In this document: piece by piece, positions 28,179-36,608 of the stretch | How positions within the stretch are numbered: the stretch's first letter is position 1 | Layout of the letters: every line of letters begins with the position of its first letter | Made by a program: the position numbers and the translations under genes | Notes under the pieces: generated by a model | The model's database searches: none | What the model saw: the letters and a program-made list of their open reading frames with translations, nothing else | What the model was told of the DNA's origin: nothing | Assembly: GCA_020638095.1 (NCBI GenBank) | Contig: JACKJF010000004.1 | Span: forward strand, 868,001 to 932,000 | From: Hyphomicrobiaceae bacterium | Lineage (GTDB): Bacteria; Pseudomonadota; Alphaproteobacteria; Rhizobiales; Devosiaceae | DNA: 64,000 nt | Direction of reading: 5' to 3'

Positions 28179-28546
28179 CGGTCGGTGTCCCCGTGTCCCA
28201 TTGTGGTTACCAGTTGCGTTATCAGACCGTCCCGCATCTGAAAGCGGTTGGTGCCCTGGCCTTGTCCACCCGGCAGCGATGGCGAAATGCACGTCCAGCG
28301 CACCACGATTTCATTCCCCGAAGCCGCGATTGAATCGACCAGGATCTGCATATCCTCGAGCGGCTGTTCCCACCCCAAAGCCATCGCGCGCATCACCGCG
28401 TCGCGCCCCTCGTGCCGCCGCATTTGCCCGGTGAACGGCTCTTCGTAAATCGCATCGCTGGAAAAGCGTTCCGCAAGACTGTTGGCGCCCGCCGCGCCAG
28501 CTTGCATGGACAGGAAAAAATTGCTGATCTCAACGGGCATTTCCAT
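28175..28546 (-). CDS. NTF2/SnoaL-like fold protein
   Basis: A 123-residue protein with the cone-shaped NTF2-like pattern: an N-terminal helix (VEISNFFLSMQAGAAGANSLAERFSSDAIYEEPF), the R...EGRDAVMRAM helix, and a strand set ending NEIVVRWTCIS...TNRFQMRDGLITQLVTTMGH. Such proteins may be isomerases, polyketide cyclases or binding proteins; the ligand is unknown. The ATG at 28544-28546 has GGAGGAG six bases upstream; an ATG five codons earlier would bury that site. It overlaps the DUF1801 gene and lies 13 bases from the divergent LuxR gene. Confidence 0.85.
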   Translation of the reverse strand: MEMPVEISNFFLSMQAGAAGANSLAERFSSDAIYEEPFTGQMRRHEGRDAVMRAMALGWEQPLEDMQILVDSIAASGNEIVVRWTCISPSLPGGQGQGTNRFQMRDGLITQLVTTMGHGDTDR

Positions 28547-28559
28547 CGGGAACTCCTCC

Positions 28560-28961
28560 ATGGTTCGACGATTGACCGAGCACGAACTCCGGCACCTGTC
28601 CGACGCCATGAACGGCATAAGCAGATCTGCCGGAGAGGCGGGCGCGTGGGAAGCACTGCAACCGCTTCACGAGATCGCTTCGGGCGGCACCGAAATTTTG
28701 ATCGACGTGGCCGCATCGCGGAGTATGGGCTTGCCGGTCGTCGTCGCCGCGCCGGCGATGCCTGGGGTCGCCACCAACCTGCTGACGCCGCACCAGCAGG
28801 AAGTGGCGGAGCACATCGCCAGGGGCAGTTCGAACAAGCAGATCGCCCGCGCGCTCGGCCTTGAGGTCTCGACGGTCAAGGATCATGTGCATGCCGTGCT
28901 CACCCGCCTCGGTCTATCGTCCCGTGCCCAGCTCATCTCGAGCTGGCACAAGGGCCAATAG
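28560..28961 (+). CDS. LuxR-type (GerE) helix-turn-helix regulator, short
   Basis: A 133-residue protein with a C-terminal LuxR/GerE DNA-binding domain: NLLTPHQQEVAEHIARGSSNKQIARALGLEVSTVKDHVHAVLTRLGLSSRAQLIS. The N-terminal 70 residues do not form a known receiver (no phospho-accepting Asp pattern), so the input signal is unclear. Its start is only 13 bases from the divergent NTF2-like/DUF1801 gene pair, whose promoter must overlap its own coding region; it is an obvious candidate regulator of that pair. No strong ribosome site is seen before the ATG, so an upstream start is possible. Confidence 0.8.
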   Translation: MVRRLTEHELRHLSDAMNGISRSAGEAGAWEALQPLHEIASGGTEILIDVAASRSMGLPVVVAAPAMPGVATNLLTPHQQEVAEHIARGSSNKQIARALGLEVSTVKDHVHAVLTRLGLSSRAQLISSWHKGQ

Positions 28962-29018
28962 ACCTAAGCAGCCGGCAGACCGCAATCCATCAAAGGATGG
29001 ATGGCGCCCATCCGCAGG

Positions 29019-29939
29019 CTAAAGTGTCTGCGCGTTAAGCGTGTCGCACTGCCCGACGTCGCCGGTGCGGGCACCAATGCCGAACCAGCGTTTGCGCTGC
29101 TCCGAGGTGCCGTGGTTGAACGTCTTAGGCACGGCAAAGCCCTGCATCTTCTTCTGCAGCGTGTCGTCGCCGATCTGTTCGGCCGCATTCAGCGCCTCTT
29201 CGACGTCGCCGCTGTCGAGCAGGTTCTGCTTGCCGGCATAGTTGGCCCAGATGCCTGCATAGCAATCGGCCTGCAGTTCGATCCGCACTGAATAGGCATT
29301 GGCATCGGTCTCGCTCATGCGCTGGCGGCGCTGGTTGAATTCGGGCAGAACGCCTGTCAGCTGCTGCACGTGATGGCCGATTTCATGGGCAAGCACATAG
29401 GCCTGGGCAAAGTCGCCCGGCGCGCCGAACTGGCGGCGCAGCTGGTCGTAGAAGCTAAGATCGAGATAAACGTTCTGGTCGGCCGGGCAGTAGAATGGCC
29501 CCATCGACGCCTGCGCCACGCCGCAGCCTGCCGAGGTTTGCCCCGAATAGACGACGATCGTCGGCGGCGTGTAGGTCATGTTGTTCTGCTTGAAGACTTC
29601 CGTCCAGAGGTCCTCGGTATCCTGCGCCACGACCGCCATGAATTGATAGAGCTGGTCCTCGTTCGCATTGGAGGATGGGGCGTTTTGCGTTTGCGGTGAT
29701 TGCGACGGTGTCACACCACCGCTGAGCAGGTCCATCGGGTTAACCCCGAGCATCAGCCCGACGATGACGACAACGACGATGAGCCCGATGCCGCCGCCGC
29801 TGATCGCACCGCCCGGCGTTCCACCAGAGGGCAGGCGAAAGCCGGGACCGCCCGACGGTCCGCGAAACATGCCGCCGGTCCCGCCCGCGCCCCGCCGGTC
29901 TTCCATATGGCTCGATTGCTTCCGGCCCTGCCACTTCAT
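29019..29939 (-). CDS. Neutral zinc metallopeptidase, YpfJ/KPN_02809 family
   Basis: A 306-residue membrane-anchored putative metalloprotease. The cytoplasmic start is basic and Gly-rich (GGTGGMFRGPSGGPGFRLP), then one transmembrane helix (IGLIVVVVIVGLMLGV), a Ser/Asn-rich linker, and the catalytic domain outside. The zinc motif HEIGHH lies in VLAHEIGHHVQQLTG near residue 185, with the later SVRIELQADCYAGIWAN segment supplying the third ligand Glu/Asp. Biological substrates for this family are not known. CGGAG before the ATG at 29937-29939 supports the start. Confidence 0.92.
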   Translation of the reverse strand: MKWQGRKQSSHMEDRRGAGGTGGMFRGPSGGPGFRLPSGGTPGGAISGGGIGLIVVVVIVGLMLGVNPMDLLSGGVTPSQSPQTQNAPSSNANEDQLYQFMAVVAQDTEDLWTEVFKQNNMTYTPPTIVVYSGQTSAGCGVAQASMGPFYCPADQNVYLDLSFYDQLRRQFGAPGDFAQAYVLAHEIGHHVQQLTGVLPEFNQRRQRMSETDANAYSVRIELQADCYAGIWANYAGKQNLLDSGDVEEALNAAEQIGDDTLQKKMQGFAVPKTFNHGTSEQRKRWFGIGARTGDVGQCDTLNAQTL

Positions 29940-30092
29940 CTGTCCGCTCCGTGTTGCGTTCGCTCTGTTTGCCACGCCCACACGCGCCAGCCAATAGGAA
30001 ACGGTTCCGTTTGGCCCTTGTCGGGTGTGCCGGCCTCAGGTTTCGACTTCACCCATCTTTTCCTTTGACTCGCGCCGGGGTCGGACGCAATC

Positions 30093-30110
30093 TTTGACCA
30101 AGTGGTCAAA
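30093..30110. promoter_or_regulatory. Palindromic operator-like site upstream of the phosphoesterase gene
   Basis: TTTGACCA and TGGTCAAA form a perfect 8-base inverted repeat with two bases (AG) between. It lies about 140 bases before the cpdB-like start in the 310-base divergent region with the metallopeptidase gene. A dimeric regulator could bind here; which one is unknown. Confidence 0.45.
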
Positions 30111-30119
30111 CCTGCGACG

Positions 30120-30141
30120 CGTCACCAAACCGTCACCGAAC
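30120..30141 (+). promoter_or_regulatory. Pho-box-like direct repeat (PhoB binding site candidate)
   Basis: Two abutting 11-base direct repeats, CGTCACCAAAC followed by CGTCACCGAAC, have the spacing and layout of the PhoB box (consensus CTGTCAT-type halves every 11 bases). The gene that follows 110 bases later encodes a periplasmic phosphoesterase, a typical member of the phosphate-starvation regulon. The halves deviate from consensus at the second base (C for T). Confidence 0.5.
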
Positions 30142-30249
30142 GGCCATCCGGCTGGCACACTTTCGGGACAGACCGAAATATCGACGCGCATCGGCCATCG
30201 GCGTCATCAAGTTCGCGTATCGAGATCAACCTGAACCGGGAGAGGTTTC

Positions 30250-32235
30250 ATGACCCTGTTTCGTCCGCTATCGCGCCGTGCCTTTTTGGCCGGCACCGCC
30301 GCCACGTCGGCGCTGATCGCGCTGCATCCCTTTGCGGCCCGCGCCGCCGCTAACCAGGCCCACCTGCGCCTGATGGAAACGACCGATATCCACGTCGCCA
30401 TCTTCCCCTACGATTATTATGCGGACTCTCCCAACGACACGATGGGCCTCGCCCGCACCGCCGCGATCATCGAACAGATCCGCGCCGAAGCCGGCAACTC
30501 GATCCTCATCGACAATGGCGACTTGATTCAAGGCAATCCGATGGGCGACTATGTCGCCTATGAGCGCGGCTACAAGGACGGGCAGTTGCACCCGATGATG
30601 GCCGCCATGAACACGCTCGGCTATGAGGTCTCGACCCTCGGCAACCACGAATTCAACTATGGGCTCGACTTCCTGACCACAGCCCTGTCCGGCGCCAACT
30701 TCCCGTTCGTTTGCGCCAACCTCGTCAACGGCACCTCGCTTGCCGCCAACCCGCGCGATGACAAGACCTTCATCGCCCCCTACCGCATCGTCGAAAAGCA
30801 GATCGTCGACGGCGCCGGCGAAACGCACACGATAAAGCTCGGCTTCATCGGCTTCGTGCCGCCCCAGATCATGACCTGGGACAGCGAAAACCTGAACGGC
30901 AAGGTCATGACCCGCGATATCGTCCAGACCGCCGAAGCCTATGTGCCGCAGATGAAGGAAGAAGGCGCCGATCTCATCATCGCCCTCTCCCACTCCGGCA
31001 TCACCGCCGACGGCTATAGCGAAGGCATGGAAAACGCCTCCCTTTACGTTGCCGGTGTCGAAGGCATCGATGCGGTCATGACCGGCCACCATCACCTCGT
31101 CTTCCCCGGCGGCTCCTATGCTGATGGCGGCGGCATCGACAATGCCAGCGGCACCCTGATGGGCAAGCCCGCCGTCATGGGCGGCTTCTGGGGCTCGCAT
31201 ATGGGCCTGATCGATCTGCTTCTGGAAAAGTCGGACAACAATCATTGGTCCATCGTTTCCCACACTTCCGAGGCGCGCCCGATCTACGAACGCGTCGATG
31301 GCAAGAACCATGCGCTGGTTGAATCCGTGCCGACGGTTCTGGCCGCCGTGCAGTCGACCCACGACGAAACCCTCGAATATGTCCGGCGCCCGGTCGGCGA
31401 AACCGCCGCGCCGCTCTATTCCTACTTTGCGCTCGTGGCCGACGATCCCTCTGTCCAGATCGTCTCCAATGCCCAGACCTGGTACACGACCCAGATGATG
31501 AAGGGCACCGAATGGGAAGGGATCCCGATCCTTTCGGCAGCGGCACCCTTCAAGGCTGGTGGTCGCGGCGGCCCGGACTATTATACCGACGTGCCCGTCG
31601 GTCCGGTCGCCATCAAGAACGTGGCCGACCTCTACCTCTATCCAAATACCACCCGCGCGGTGCTGATCACCGGCGCTCAGGTCAAGGACTGGCTCGAACG
31701 CTCCGCCGGCATTTTCAATCAGGTTGCCGCCGGCTCGTCCGACGCTCCACTGATCAATCCCGATTTCCCGTCCTACAATTTCGACGTGATCGACGGGGTG
31801 ACCTACCAGATCGATATCACCCAGCCGTCCAAATACTCCTCGGACGGCAAGGAAACCCTCAACCCCGATGCCAGCCGCATCGTCAACCTGATGTACAATG
31901 GCGCGCCGATTGATCCGGCCCAGAAATTCGTGGTCGCGACCAATAACTACCGCGCGGGCGGTGGGGGCAACTTCCCGGGCGCTGACGGCTCGACCATCAT
32001 CTTCATCGGTCCCGACACCAACCGCGATGTCATCGTCCGTTACATCGTGGCCGAAGGCACGATCAACCCGAAAGCCGACAGCAACTGGTCGCTCGCACCC
32101 GTTGCCGGTACCACGGTTCTCTTCGAAACCGGGCCGAAAGGAGCGGACCACGTCGCCGACGTCACCGCGGTCAATATCGAGCCGACGGGCGAAACCAGCG
32201 AAGCCGGCTTCGGCATCTATCGCATCACGCTTTAG
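30250..32235 (+). CDS. cpdB: 2',3'-cyclic-nucleotide 2'-phosphodiesterase / 3'-nucleotidase family protein, periplasmic
   Basis: A 661-residue exported enzyme that frees phosphate and nucleosides from extracellular nucleotides. A twin-arginine-like signal ([18 protein letters not shown]) leads into a metallophosphatase domain: [46 protein letters not shown] and [11 protein letters not shown] supply the two-metal ligands. The C-terminal 5'-nucleotidase domain (about 370-640) contains [21 protein letters not shown] and [13 protein letters not shown]. The RBS GGGAGAGG precedes the ATG. A Pho-box-like repeat upstream suggests induction by phosphate starvation. A good terminator follows at 32256. 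Confidence 0.93.
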   Translation: MTLFRPLSRRAFLAGTAATSALIALHPFAARAAANQAHLRLMETTDIHVAIFPYDYYADSPNDTMGLARTAAIIEQIRAEAGNSILIDNGDLIQGNPMGDYVAYERGYKDGQLHPMMAAMNTLGYEVSTLGNHEFNYGLDFLTTALSGANFPFVCANLVNGTSLAANPRDDKTFIAPYRIVEKQIVDGAGETHTIKLGFIGFVPPQIMTWDSENLNGKVMTRDIVQTAEAYVPQMKEEGADLIIALSHSGITADGYSEGMENASLYVAGVEGIDAVMTGHHHLVFPGGSYADGGGIDNASGTLMGKPAVMGGFWGSHMGLIDLLLEKSDNNHWSIVSHTSEARPIYERVDGKNHALVESVPTVLAAVQSTHDETLEYVRRPVGETAAPLYSYFALVADDPSVQIVSNAQTWYTTQMMKGTEWEGIPILSAAAPFKAGGRGGPDYYTDVPVGPVAIKNVADLYLYPNTTRAVLITGAQVKDWLERSAGIFNQVAAGSSDAPLINPDFPSYNFDVIDGVTYQIDITQPSKYSSDGKETLNPDASRIVNLMYNGAPIDPAQKFVVATNNYRAGGGGNFPGADGSTIIFIGPDTNRDVIVRYIVAEGTINPKADSNWSLAPVAGTTVLFETGPKGADHVADVTAVNIEPTGETSEAGFGIYRITL

Positions 32236-32255
32236 GTCCGCCTACGAAAATCAGG

Positions 32256-32284
32256 ATGGCCGGGCTTGCGCCCGGCCATTTTGC
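32256..32284 (+). terminator. Intrinsic terminator of the cpdB-like gene
   Basis: ATGGCCGGGC and GCCCGGCCAT form a perfect 10-base stem with loop TTGC, followed by TTTTG. It begins 20 bases past the stop codon. Confidence 0.8.
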
Positions 32285-32356
32285 GCGTTGCATATTGTTG
32301 GGATTCGCCACAAGACTGGCCCAACCCGTCCCAATCCGCGAAGATGGAGTATTTCA

Positions 32357-33106
32357 ATGCGCTCATTGCTTCCAAAATCGACATCCAGCGGTTCGCAACT
32401 AGCACTCGCATCGCTCATGTTGCTTCTCACCTCGACGCCTGGCCAGGCACAAAACGTGGATTTGACCACCGACTGGGGCTCGGAGGCGATGCGGTGGCGC
32501 GGCAACATTGGCGTGCAATACACAGTCAATTGCCCGCCGGGCGGCGACGCTACAAGCAGCGTGTGGGGAACCGGCATCTACACCGATGATTCGCAGATCT
32601 GCTCGGCCGCGGTCCATGCGGGAGCAATCACGCCCGCGACCGGCGGTCAGGTAACCATCGAAATCCGCCCCGGTGAAGCCAACTATTCGGGCAGCACCCA
32701 GAACGGCGTCTCCAGCCAGGACTGGGGCCCATTCGACGGCAGCTTCGTGATCATTTCCAAATCGGGCAAAAACGGCAAGACCACACCCAGTTCCGGCTCG
32801 CAGTCTGGCGAGCCCGCCGATTGGTCGACCAGCGCCACCAACCTTCGTGAACTCACCGGCTCGCGCGCAACCTTCGCCTGCCCGCCCGGCGAACCAACCG
32901 GCAGCGTCTGGGGGTTCAGCCTTTACACCGACGATTCTTCGATCTGCACAGCGGGCGCCCAGCTCGGCGTAATCGACCCCGCGGTCGGCGGCGCGGTGAC
33001 CATCGAAATCTGGCCGGGTGCTCCCGCCTATTTCGGGTCGACGCGCAACGAAATCACCAGTGCCGACTGGGGTGAGTTTGACGGCAGTTTTGTCATCGTT
33101 CCCTAG
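32357..33106 (+). CDS. Secreted protein with two LCCL domains
   Basis: A 249-residue exported protein. After the signal peptide (MRSLLPKSTSSGSQLALASL..., cleavage near GQAQ) come two copies of the LCCL fold: YTVNCPPGGDATSSVWGTGIYTDDSQICSAAVHAGAI...GGQVTIEIRPGEANYSGSTQNGVSSQDWGPFDGSFVI, and a second copy with FACPPGEPTGSVWGFSLYTDDSSICTAGAQLGVI...DGSFVIVP. Each copy has the Cys pair typical of LCCL (C..P..., IC). LCCL domains were defined in animal extracellular proteins and also occur in bacteria; they probably bind lipid or glycan ligands. A Ser/Gly/Thr linker joins the copies. ATG 32357 has GGAG seven bases upstream. Confidence 0.85.
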   Translation: MRSLLPKSTSSGSQLALASLMLLLTSTPGQAQNVDLTTDWGSEAMRWRGNIGVQYTVNCPPGGDATSSVWGTGIYTDDSQICSAAVHAGAITPATGGQVTIEIRPGEANYSGSTQNGVSSQDWGPFDGSFVIISKSGKNGKTTPSSGSQSGEPADWSTSATNLRELTGSRATFACPPGEPTGSVWGFSLYTDDSSICTAGAQLGVIDPAVGGAVTIEIWPGAPAYFGSTRNEITSADWGEFDGSFVIVP

Positions 33107-33186
33107 GCGAAACTCACGAACGGGTCGTAGCCCGGCGCTAAATTTGTAGGCCTGAACGCAAACATTCCAGCTTAGCGTCCGGACCG

Positions 33187-34986
33187 CTATTCAGCCGCCA
33201 CGCCACTCACCAGCTCCATCGCCTGCCGCTGGTAAAGCCCGCGATAGATGCCCTTCTCGCGTCCGACCAGCGTTGCATGCGTGCCTTCTTCGACGATTTC
33301 GCCCTTCGAAAACACCAGCAGCCTGTCCATGGATTTGACCGTTGACAGCCGGTGCGCCACCACGAGCGTCGTCCTACCTTTCATCAGCCGCTCGGCCGCC
33401 TGCTGAATCAGGTGTTCTGAAACGGAATCAAGGCTCGACGTCGCTTCGTCAAAGATGAGGATTGGCGCGTCGGCAAGGAAAGCCCGCGCCAGCGCCACCC
33501 GCTGCCTCTCGCCGCCCGAGAGCTTGATGCCGCGCTCGCCGACCAGTGTGCCATAACCCTTGGGCAGTTCCTCGATGAAGTCATGCGCATTGGCGAGCTT
33601 CGCCGCCGCAACGATTTCCTTCATCGTCGCACCGGGTCTGGCATAGGCGATATTGTCCGCCAGCGTGCGGTGAAAGAGGATCGGCTCCTGCGGCACCAGC
33701 GCAATCTGGCTCCTGAGCGAAGCCTGGGTGACATTGGCAATATCCTGTCCGTCGATCAGGATCGCCCCGTCATTGATGTCGTAAAGACGCTGGATCAGCT
33801 TGACGAAGGTCGTTTTGCCCGAACCCGAATGGCCGACAAGGCCGACCCGCTCGCCCGCCCGGATCGTGATCGAAAAATCCTCGTAGAGCGGCGTTTCCTT
33901 GCCTTGATACTGGAAGGTAACGTGGTCGAAGCGGATCTCGCCGTCATTGACCTTGAGTGCACCAGCCCCCTTCCTGTCGGCAACGCTGAGCGGCACCGAG
34001 TGTATGTCGATCAATTCCTCCATCTCATTGACCGTGCGCTGCAGGTTCCGCACCTGCTGGCCGACGTCCTGAAGGTAGCCCTGCACCACGAAGAAAAGGG
34101 TCAGCACGAAGGCGAGGTCGCCGGCATTGGCCTGCCCGTTCCACGCGAGAACGAGGGCCGTTCCCAGAATGGCGCCGCGGAAGGCCCACATCGCCATCGA
34201 CTGAATGACGAACGTATGGTTGTGGCGAAGCCAGGTTCTCATCGTTCGCTTCGTCCATTTGGACATGGTTTTGGCAACAAAGACCTGCTCGCGCTCCTCG
34301 CCGGCAAAGCTTTTCACCACCGCGTTGCAGCTCACGGAATCGGCCAGAACGCCACCAACCCGCGTGTCCCAGGCGTTGGAAAGCTGGGCGGCCGGCGCGA
34401 TGTAGACCGTCATCAGCGCCGAGACCATCACCACGTAAATCGCTGAGCCAAGCCCGACAACCAGTCCCATGACCGGCCAATGCAGAAACAAAATTGTCGC
34501 GGCGCTGATCAGCAGCGTGAATTTCGGGAACAGGGCGAGAATGATCGTGTCATTCAGACCGTCCATCGCCCACATGGCACGCGTGATCTTGCGGACGGTC
34601 GACCCGGCAAAGCTGTTTGCATGCCAGTCCGAACTCAGATGCTGCACCTTTCGAAACGCCTCGTGCACGATGTCGGGCATCATGCGCAAAGAGAAACGAA
34701 CGATCCCCGTGAACACCGCCGCCCGGGACAGAACCATGATCAGGCCAAGCACCAGAATGATCCCGAGGTTGACCAGCGCGTCGTTCCGCGCACCGGCCGC
34801 GTCGGTGGCGAAGTCGCCGAGATTGTTCACCAGCTTGCCGGCAAAAACCGGAGCCAGCGAATCCGCGACTGTCGAGACCAGTCCGGCCGTCAACATCAGC
34901 ACCAGCCAGGGCTTTTGCCTCCGCCAGTGATGCCAGGTGAACTTTGCTGCCTTCGAAAAGGCGTTTTGGCGAACGGATTTGGACAT
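33187..34986 (-). CDS. ABC exporter, fused membrane and ATPase domains
   Basis: A 599-residue half-transporter that would work as a dimer. Six membrane helices fill about 30-320; the nucleotide-binding domain then shows Walker A VGHSGSGKTTFV, the Q-loop, signature LSGGERQRVALARAF and Walker B ILIFDEATSSLD with the H-loop VVAHRLSTV. It belongs to the MsbA/lipid-drug exporter group; it has no N-terminal C39-like or type I secretion features and no adaptor gene beside it, so it is probably not the exporter of the RTX proteins. The start is either ATG 34986 (GGTGA upstream) or ATG 34998. It stands alone on the minus strand. Confidence 0.93.
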   Translation of the reverse strand: MSKSVRQNAFSKAAKFTWHHWRRQKPWLVLMLTAGLVSTVADSLAPVFAGKLVNNLGDFATDAAGARNDALVNLGIILVLGLIMVLSRAAVFTGIVRFSLRMMPDIVHEAFRKVQHLSSDWHANSFAGSTVRKITRAMWAMDGLNDTIILALFPKFTLLISAATILFLHWPVMGLVVGLGSAIYVVMVSALMTVYIAPAAQLSNAWDTRVGGVLADSVSCNAVVKSFAGEEREQVFVAKTMSKWTKRTMRTWLRHNHTFVIQSMAMWAFRGAILGTALVLAWNGQANAGDLAFVLTLFFVVQGYLQDVGQQVRNLQRTVNEMEELIDIHSVPLSVADRKGAGALKVNDGEIRFDHVTFQYQGKETPLYEDFSITIRAGERVGLVGHSGSGKTTFVKLIQRLYDINDGAILIDGQDIANVTQASLRSQIALVPQEPILFHRTLADNIAYARPGATMKEIVAAAKLANAHDFIEELPKGYGTLVGERGIKLSGGERQRVALARAFLADAPILIFDEATSSLDSVSEHLIQQAAERLMKGRTTLVVAHRLSTVKSMDRLLVFSKGEIVEEGTHATLVGREKGIYRGLYQRQAMELVSGVAAE

Positions 34987-35106
34987 TGAAGTCACCATTT
35001 TGCCCGGCAAGACAGCCGGGTCCCAAATAGGCGCGCAAATCGGCTGCGCCTTGAAAATCGAAAATAGTCTGAGGATCGAGTTCAGCCGCGCGCCGCGCGG
35101 GAAAAC

Positions 35107-35202
35107 TCAGGGTGCGAGGGTTGCCGTTCGAAGCCCGGAAACCGCAAAGCCGCCATAGGCAGAGACGACGTCGCACATAAGTGTGACATGATAATTCGTC
35201 AT
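35107..35202 (-). CDS. Possible 31-residue small protein
   Basis: A short frame encoding 31 residues, starting MTNYHVTLMCDVVSAYGG and ending TATLAP before a TGA. What supports it is the strong ribosome site GGAGG five bases from the ATG (35200-35202) in a region with no other gene. It would lie upstream of the ABC exporter gene on the same strand, about 120 bases before it, and so could also be a leader peptide. The sequence has no membrane helix and I know no match; the coding call rests on the ribosome site only. Confidence 0.35.
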   Translation of the reverse strand: MTNYHVTLMCDVVSAYGGFAVSGLRTATLAP

Positions 35203-35379
35203 CTGAACCTCCGGCGTCGCATTGGGAACCTATGCGATAGATCGGAAATCGGAGTCTGCCAAGCACGGGTGCGACATTTTGGTCGGATCATCGCAACCTC
35301 GCGGTCACCCGTTGCTCAATTGTCACAAACACAGAAAAGGCCCCATGACCGGACTCGGGTCGCAATAGAGGTCGCCGCC

Positions 35380-35865
35380 TCAGTCGGCCTGGCCAGTCTG
35401 AGTGGTATCCGCGCCGTCCATGCTCGCCCGCATCGGGTCCTGTTCCAGCGCGCCGATCATCTTGACCACCAATTCCCGATAGGCCACGGCCTCTTCCTCG
35501 TTGAAGCGGCTCTGCGCAAGCGCAGTGATGTCCTCAACGATCGCTTGAACCAATTCGCCCTTTCTGAGGCCCTCCTGCGACAGCCGGACAAGGCTCGACC
35601 GGCGGTCGGCGCGGTCGACCTCCCGCTCGATCAGCCCCGCCGCCTCCATTCGCGCCAATGTCGCTGCCATGGTCGGCTGTTCAATCTCCGCAAAGGCGGC
35701 CAGTTGCTTCTGCGTCAGCGCGTCCCCACCCGAAAGCGCCATAAAGACCGGCATATGCGCGGCGCGCATGCCGATCCCGCTAAGCCGCACATCAAGCGCG
35801 CGCACCAGCAGCCGGGCCGCCCGGTTCGTCAGAAAACCGATGGAAGGCGTCCGGTCAAAGGCCAC
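35380..35865 (-). CDS. MarR-family transcriptional regulator
   Basis: A 161-residue winged-helix regulator: IGFLTNRAARLLVRALDVRLSGIGMRAAHMPVFMALSGGDALTQKQLAAFAEIEQPTMAATLARMEAAGLIEREVDRADRRSSLVRLS is the MarR domain from end to end. The start is probably the GTG at 35863-35865, since an ATG further in would cut the first helix; no ribosome site precedes it, and the operator region lies directly against it, so the message may be leaderless. It diverges from cytochrome b561 copy 2; tandem palindromes between them mark it as the likely repressor of both genes. Confidence 0.9.
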   Translation of the reverse strand: MAFDRTPSIGFLTNRAARLLVRALDVRLSGIGMRAAHMPVFMALSGGDALTQKQLAAFAEIEQPTMAATLARMEAAGLIEREVDRADRRSSLVRLSQEGLRKGELVQAIVEDITALAQSRFNEEEAVAYRELVVKMIGALEQDPMRASMDGADTTQTGQAD

Positions 35866-35868
35866 TAT

Positions 35869-35903
35869 ATAGCTTGCTATCTAATAACATAGCATGCTAT
35901 ATA
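35869..35903. promoter_or_regulatory. Tandem MarR operators overlapping the cytochrome b561 promoter
   Basis: Two near-identical sites lie 20 bases apart: ATAGCTTGCTAT (35869-35880, symmetric except at the centre) and ATAGCATGCTAT (35889-35900, a perfect palindrome). They overlap a promoter for the plus-strand gene, TTGCTA (35875-35880), 17 bases, TATATA (35898-35903). A MarR dimer on each site, two helical turns apart on the same face, would block it and also the marR start at 35865. Confidence 0.65.
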
Positions 35904-35936
35904 TCAGTGAATTGGACAACACTCAAGGACATCAGA

Positions 35937-36416
35937 ATGAACAACCCGACCACCTATTCGCGCACCCAGATCATCTTGCACTGGGTCATCGTTTTGCTCG
36001 TGCTGTTCCAGCTGGTTCTGCATGAGGGCGTCCAGCAGGCATTTCAGGATCGCCTGCACGGCGTGGAGGTCCCTCTGGTCAACCCGCATGTCGTTGCGGG
36101 CATTCTCGTGCTTCTTCTCGTGGCGTGGCGGCTCTGGCTCAGGCTGACCCGTGGCACACCGGCACTACCTGAAACCGAGTCGTCGATTTTCAAGATCCTG
36201 GCACTTGCGACGCACTGGCTCTTTTATGCGCTGCTCATCATCATGCCGGCCTCGGGCATCGCCCTGTGGTTCTTCCACCTCGCACCCGCCGGCGTCACCC
36301 ACAATCTGGCGCGCTGGGTGCTGATGGCGCTCATTCTCATTCATTTCGCGGCGGCGATGATGCATCATTTCGTCTTCCGCACCAACGTGCTGATGCGCAT
36401 GCTCGGGCGGGCCTGA
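35937..36416 (+). CDS. Cytochrome b561 family protein (copy 2), MarR-controlled
   Basis: A 159-residue four-helix membrane protein, paralogous to the one at 25084. Histidines placed as in the haem ligands of the family are in QIILHWVIVLLVLFQLVLH (helix 1), VNPHVVAGILVLLLVAWRLWLRL (helix 2) and LMALILIHFAAAMMHHFVF (helix 4). Both copies end in TNV(L/F)(M/G)RM(L/I)GRA. AAGGAC precedes the ATG at 35937. The tandem palindromes upstream and the divergent MarR gene suggest it is switched on when that repressor meets its ligand, perhaps an electrophile or phenolic compound. A terminator follows. Confidence 0.92.
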   Translation: MNNPTTYSRTQIILHWVIVLLVLFQLVLHEGVQQAFQDRLHGVEVPLVNPHVVAGILVLLLVAWRLWLRLTRGTPALPETESSIFKILALATHWLFYALLIIMPASGIALWFFHLAPAGVTHNLARWVLMALILIHFAAAMMHHFVFRTNVLMRMLGRA

Positions 36417-36478
36417 CGCCGTCGTCGCAGCCGTTTTGGCGCTTGAAATGCACTGGAACGGCCACAACCGGTCCGGTC

Positions 36479-36506
36479 AAAAAAGGGGCGAAAGCCCCTT
36501 TCTCTT
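36479..36506 (+). terminator. Intrinsic terminator after cytochrome b561 copy 2
   Basis: An AAAAGGGGC arm, loop GAAA, and GCCCCTTT arm followed by CTCTTTT. It insulates carB, whose start lies about 100 bases further on. Confidence 0.75.
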
Positions 36507-36608
36507 TTGGCGCTTGGTGCCTATAAGCCCGGCCTAGCCTGAAATGTTCGAATCTGCCGACTCGGTGCCTGCCGGGCGGCGCTGCGCAGCCCACTGGACC
36601 GCACCTTC

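Noticed and set aside
30268..32151. Open frame of 627 codons antisense to the cpdB-like gene
   Set aside because: Shadow of a clear phosphoesterase gene; composition is the reverse complement of its codon bias, with no family similarity.
33187..34986. ABC exporter as the type I secretion ATPase for the RTX proteins
   Set aside because: It lies 7 kb away with unrelated genes between, has no adaptor or TolC partner nearby, and looks like an MsbA-type exporter.
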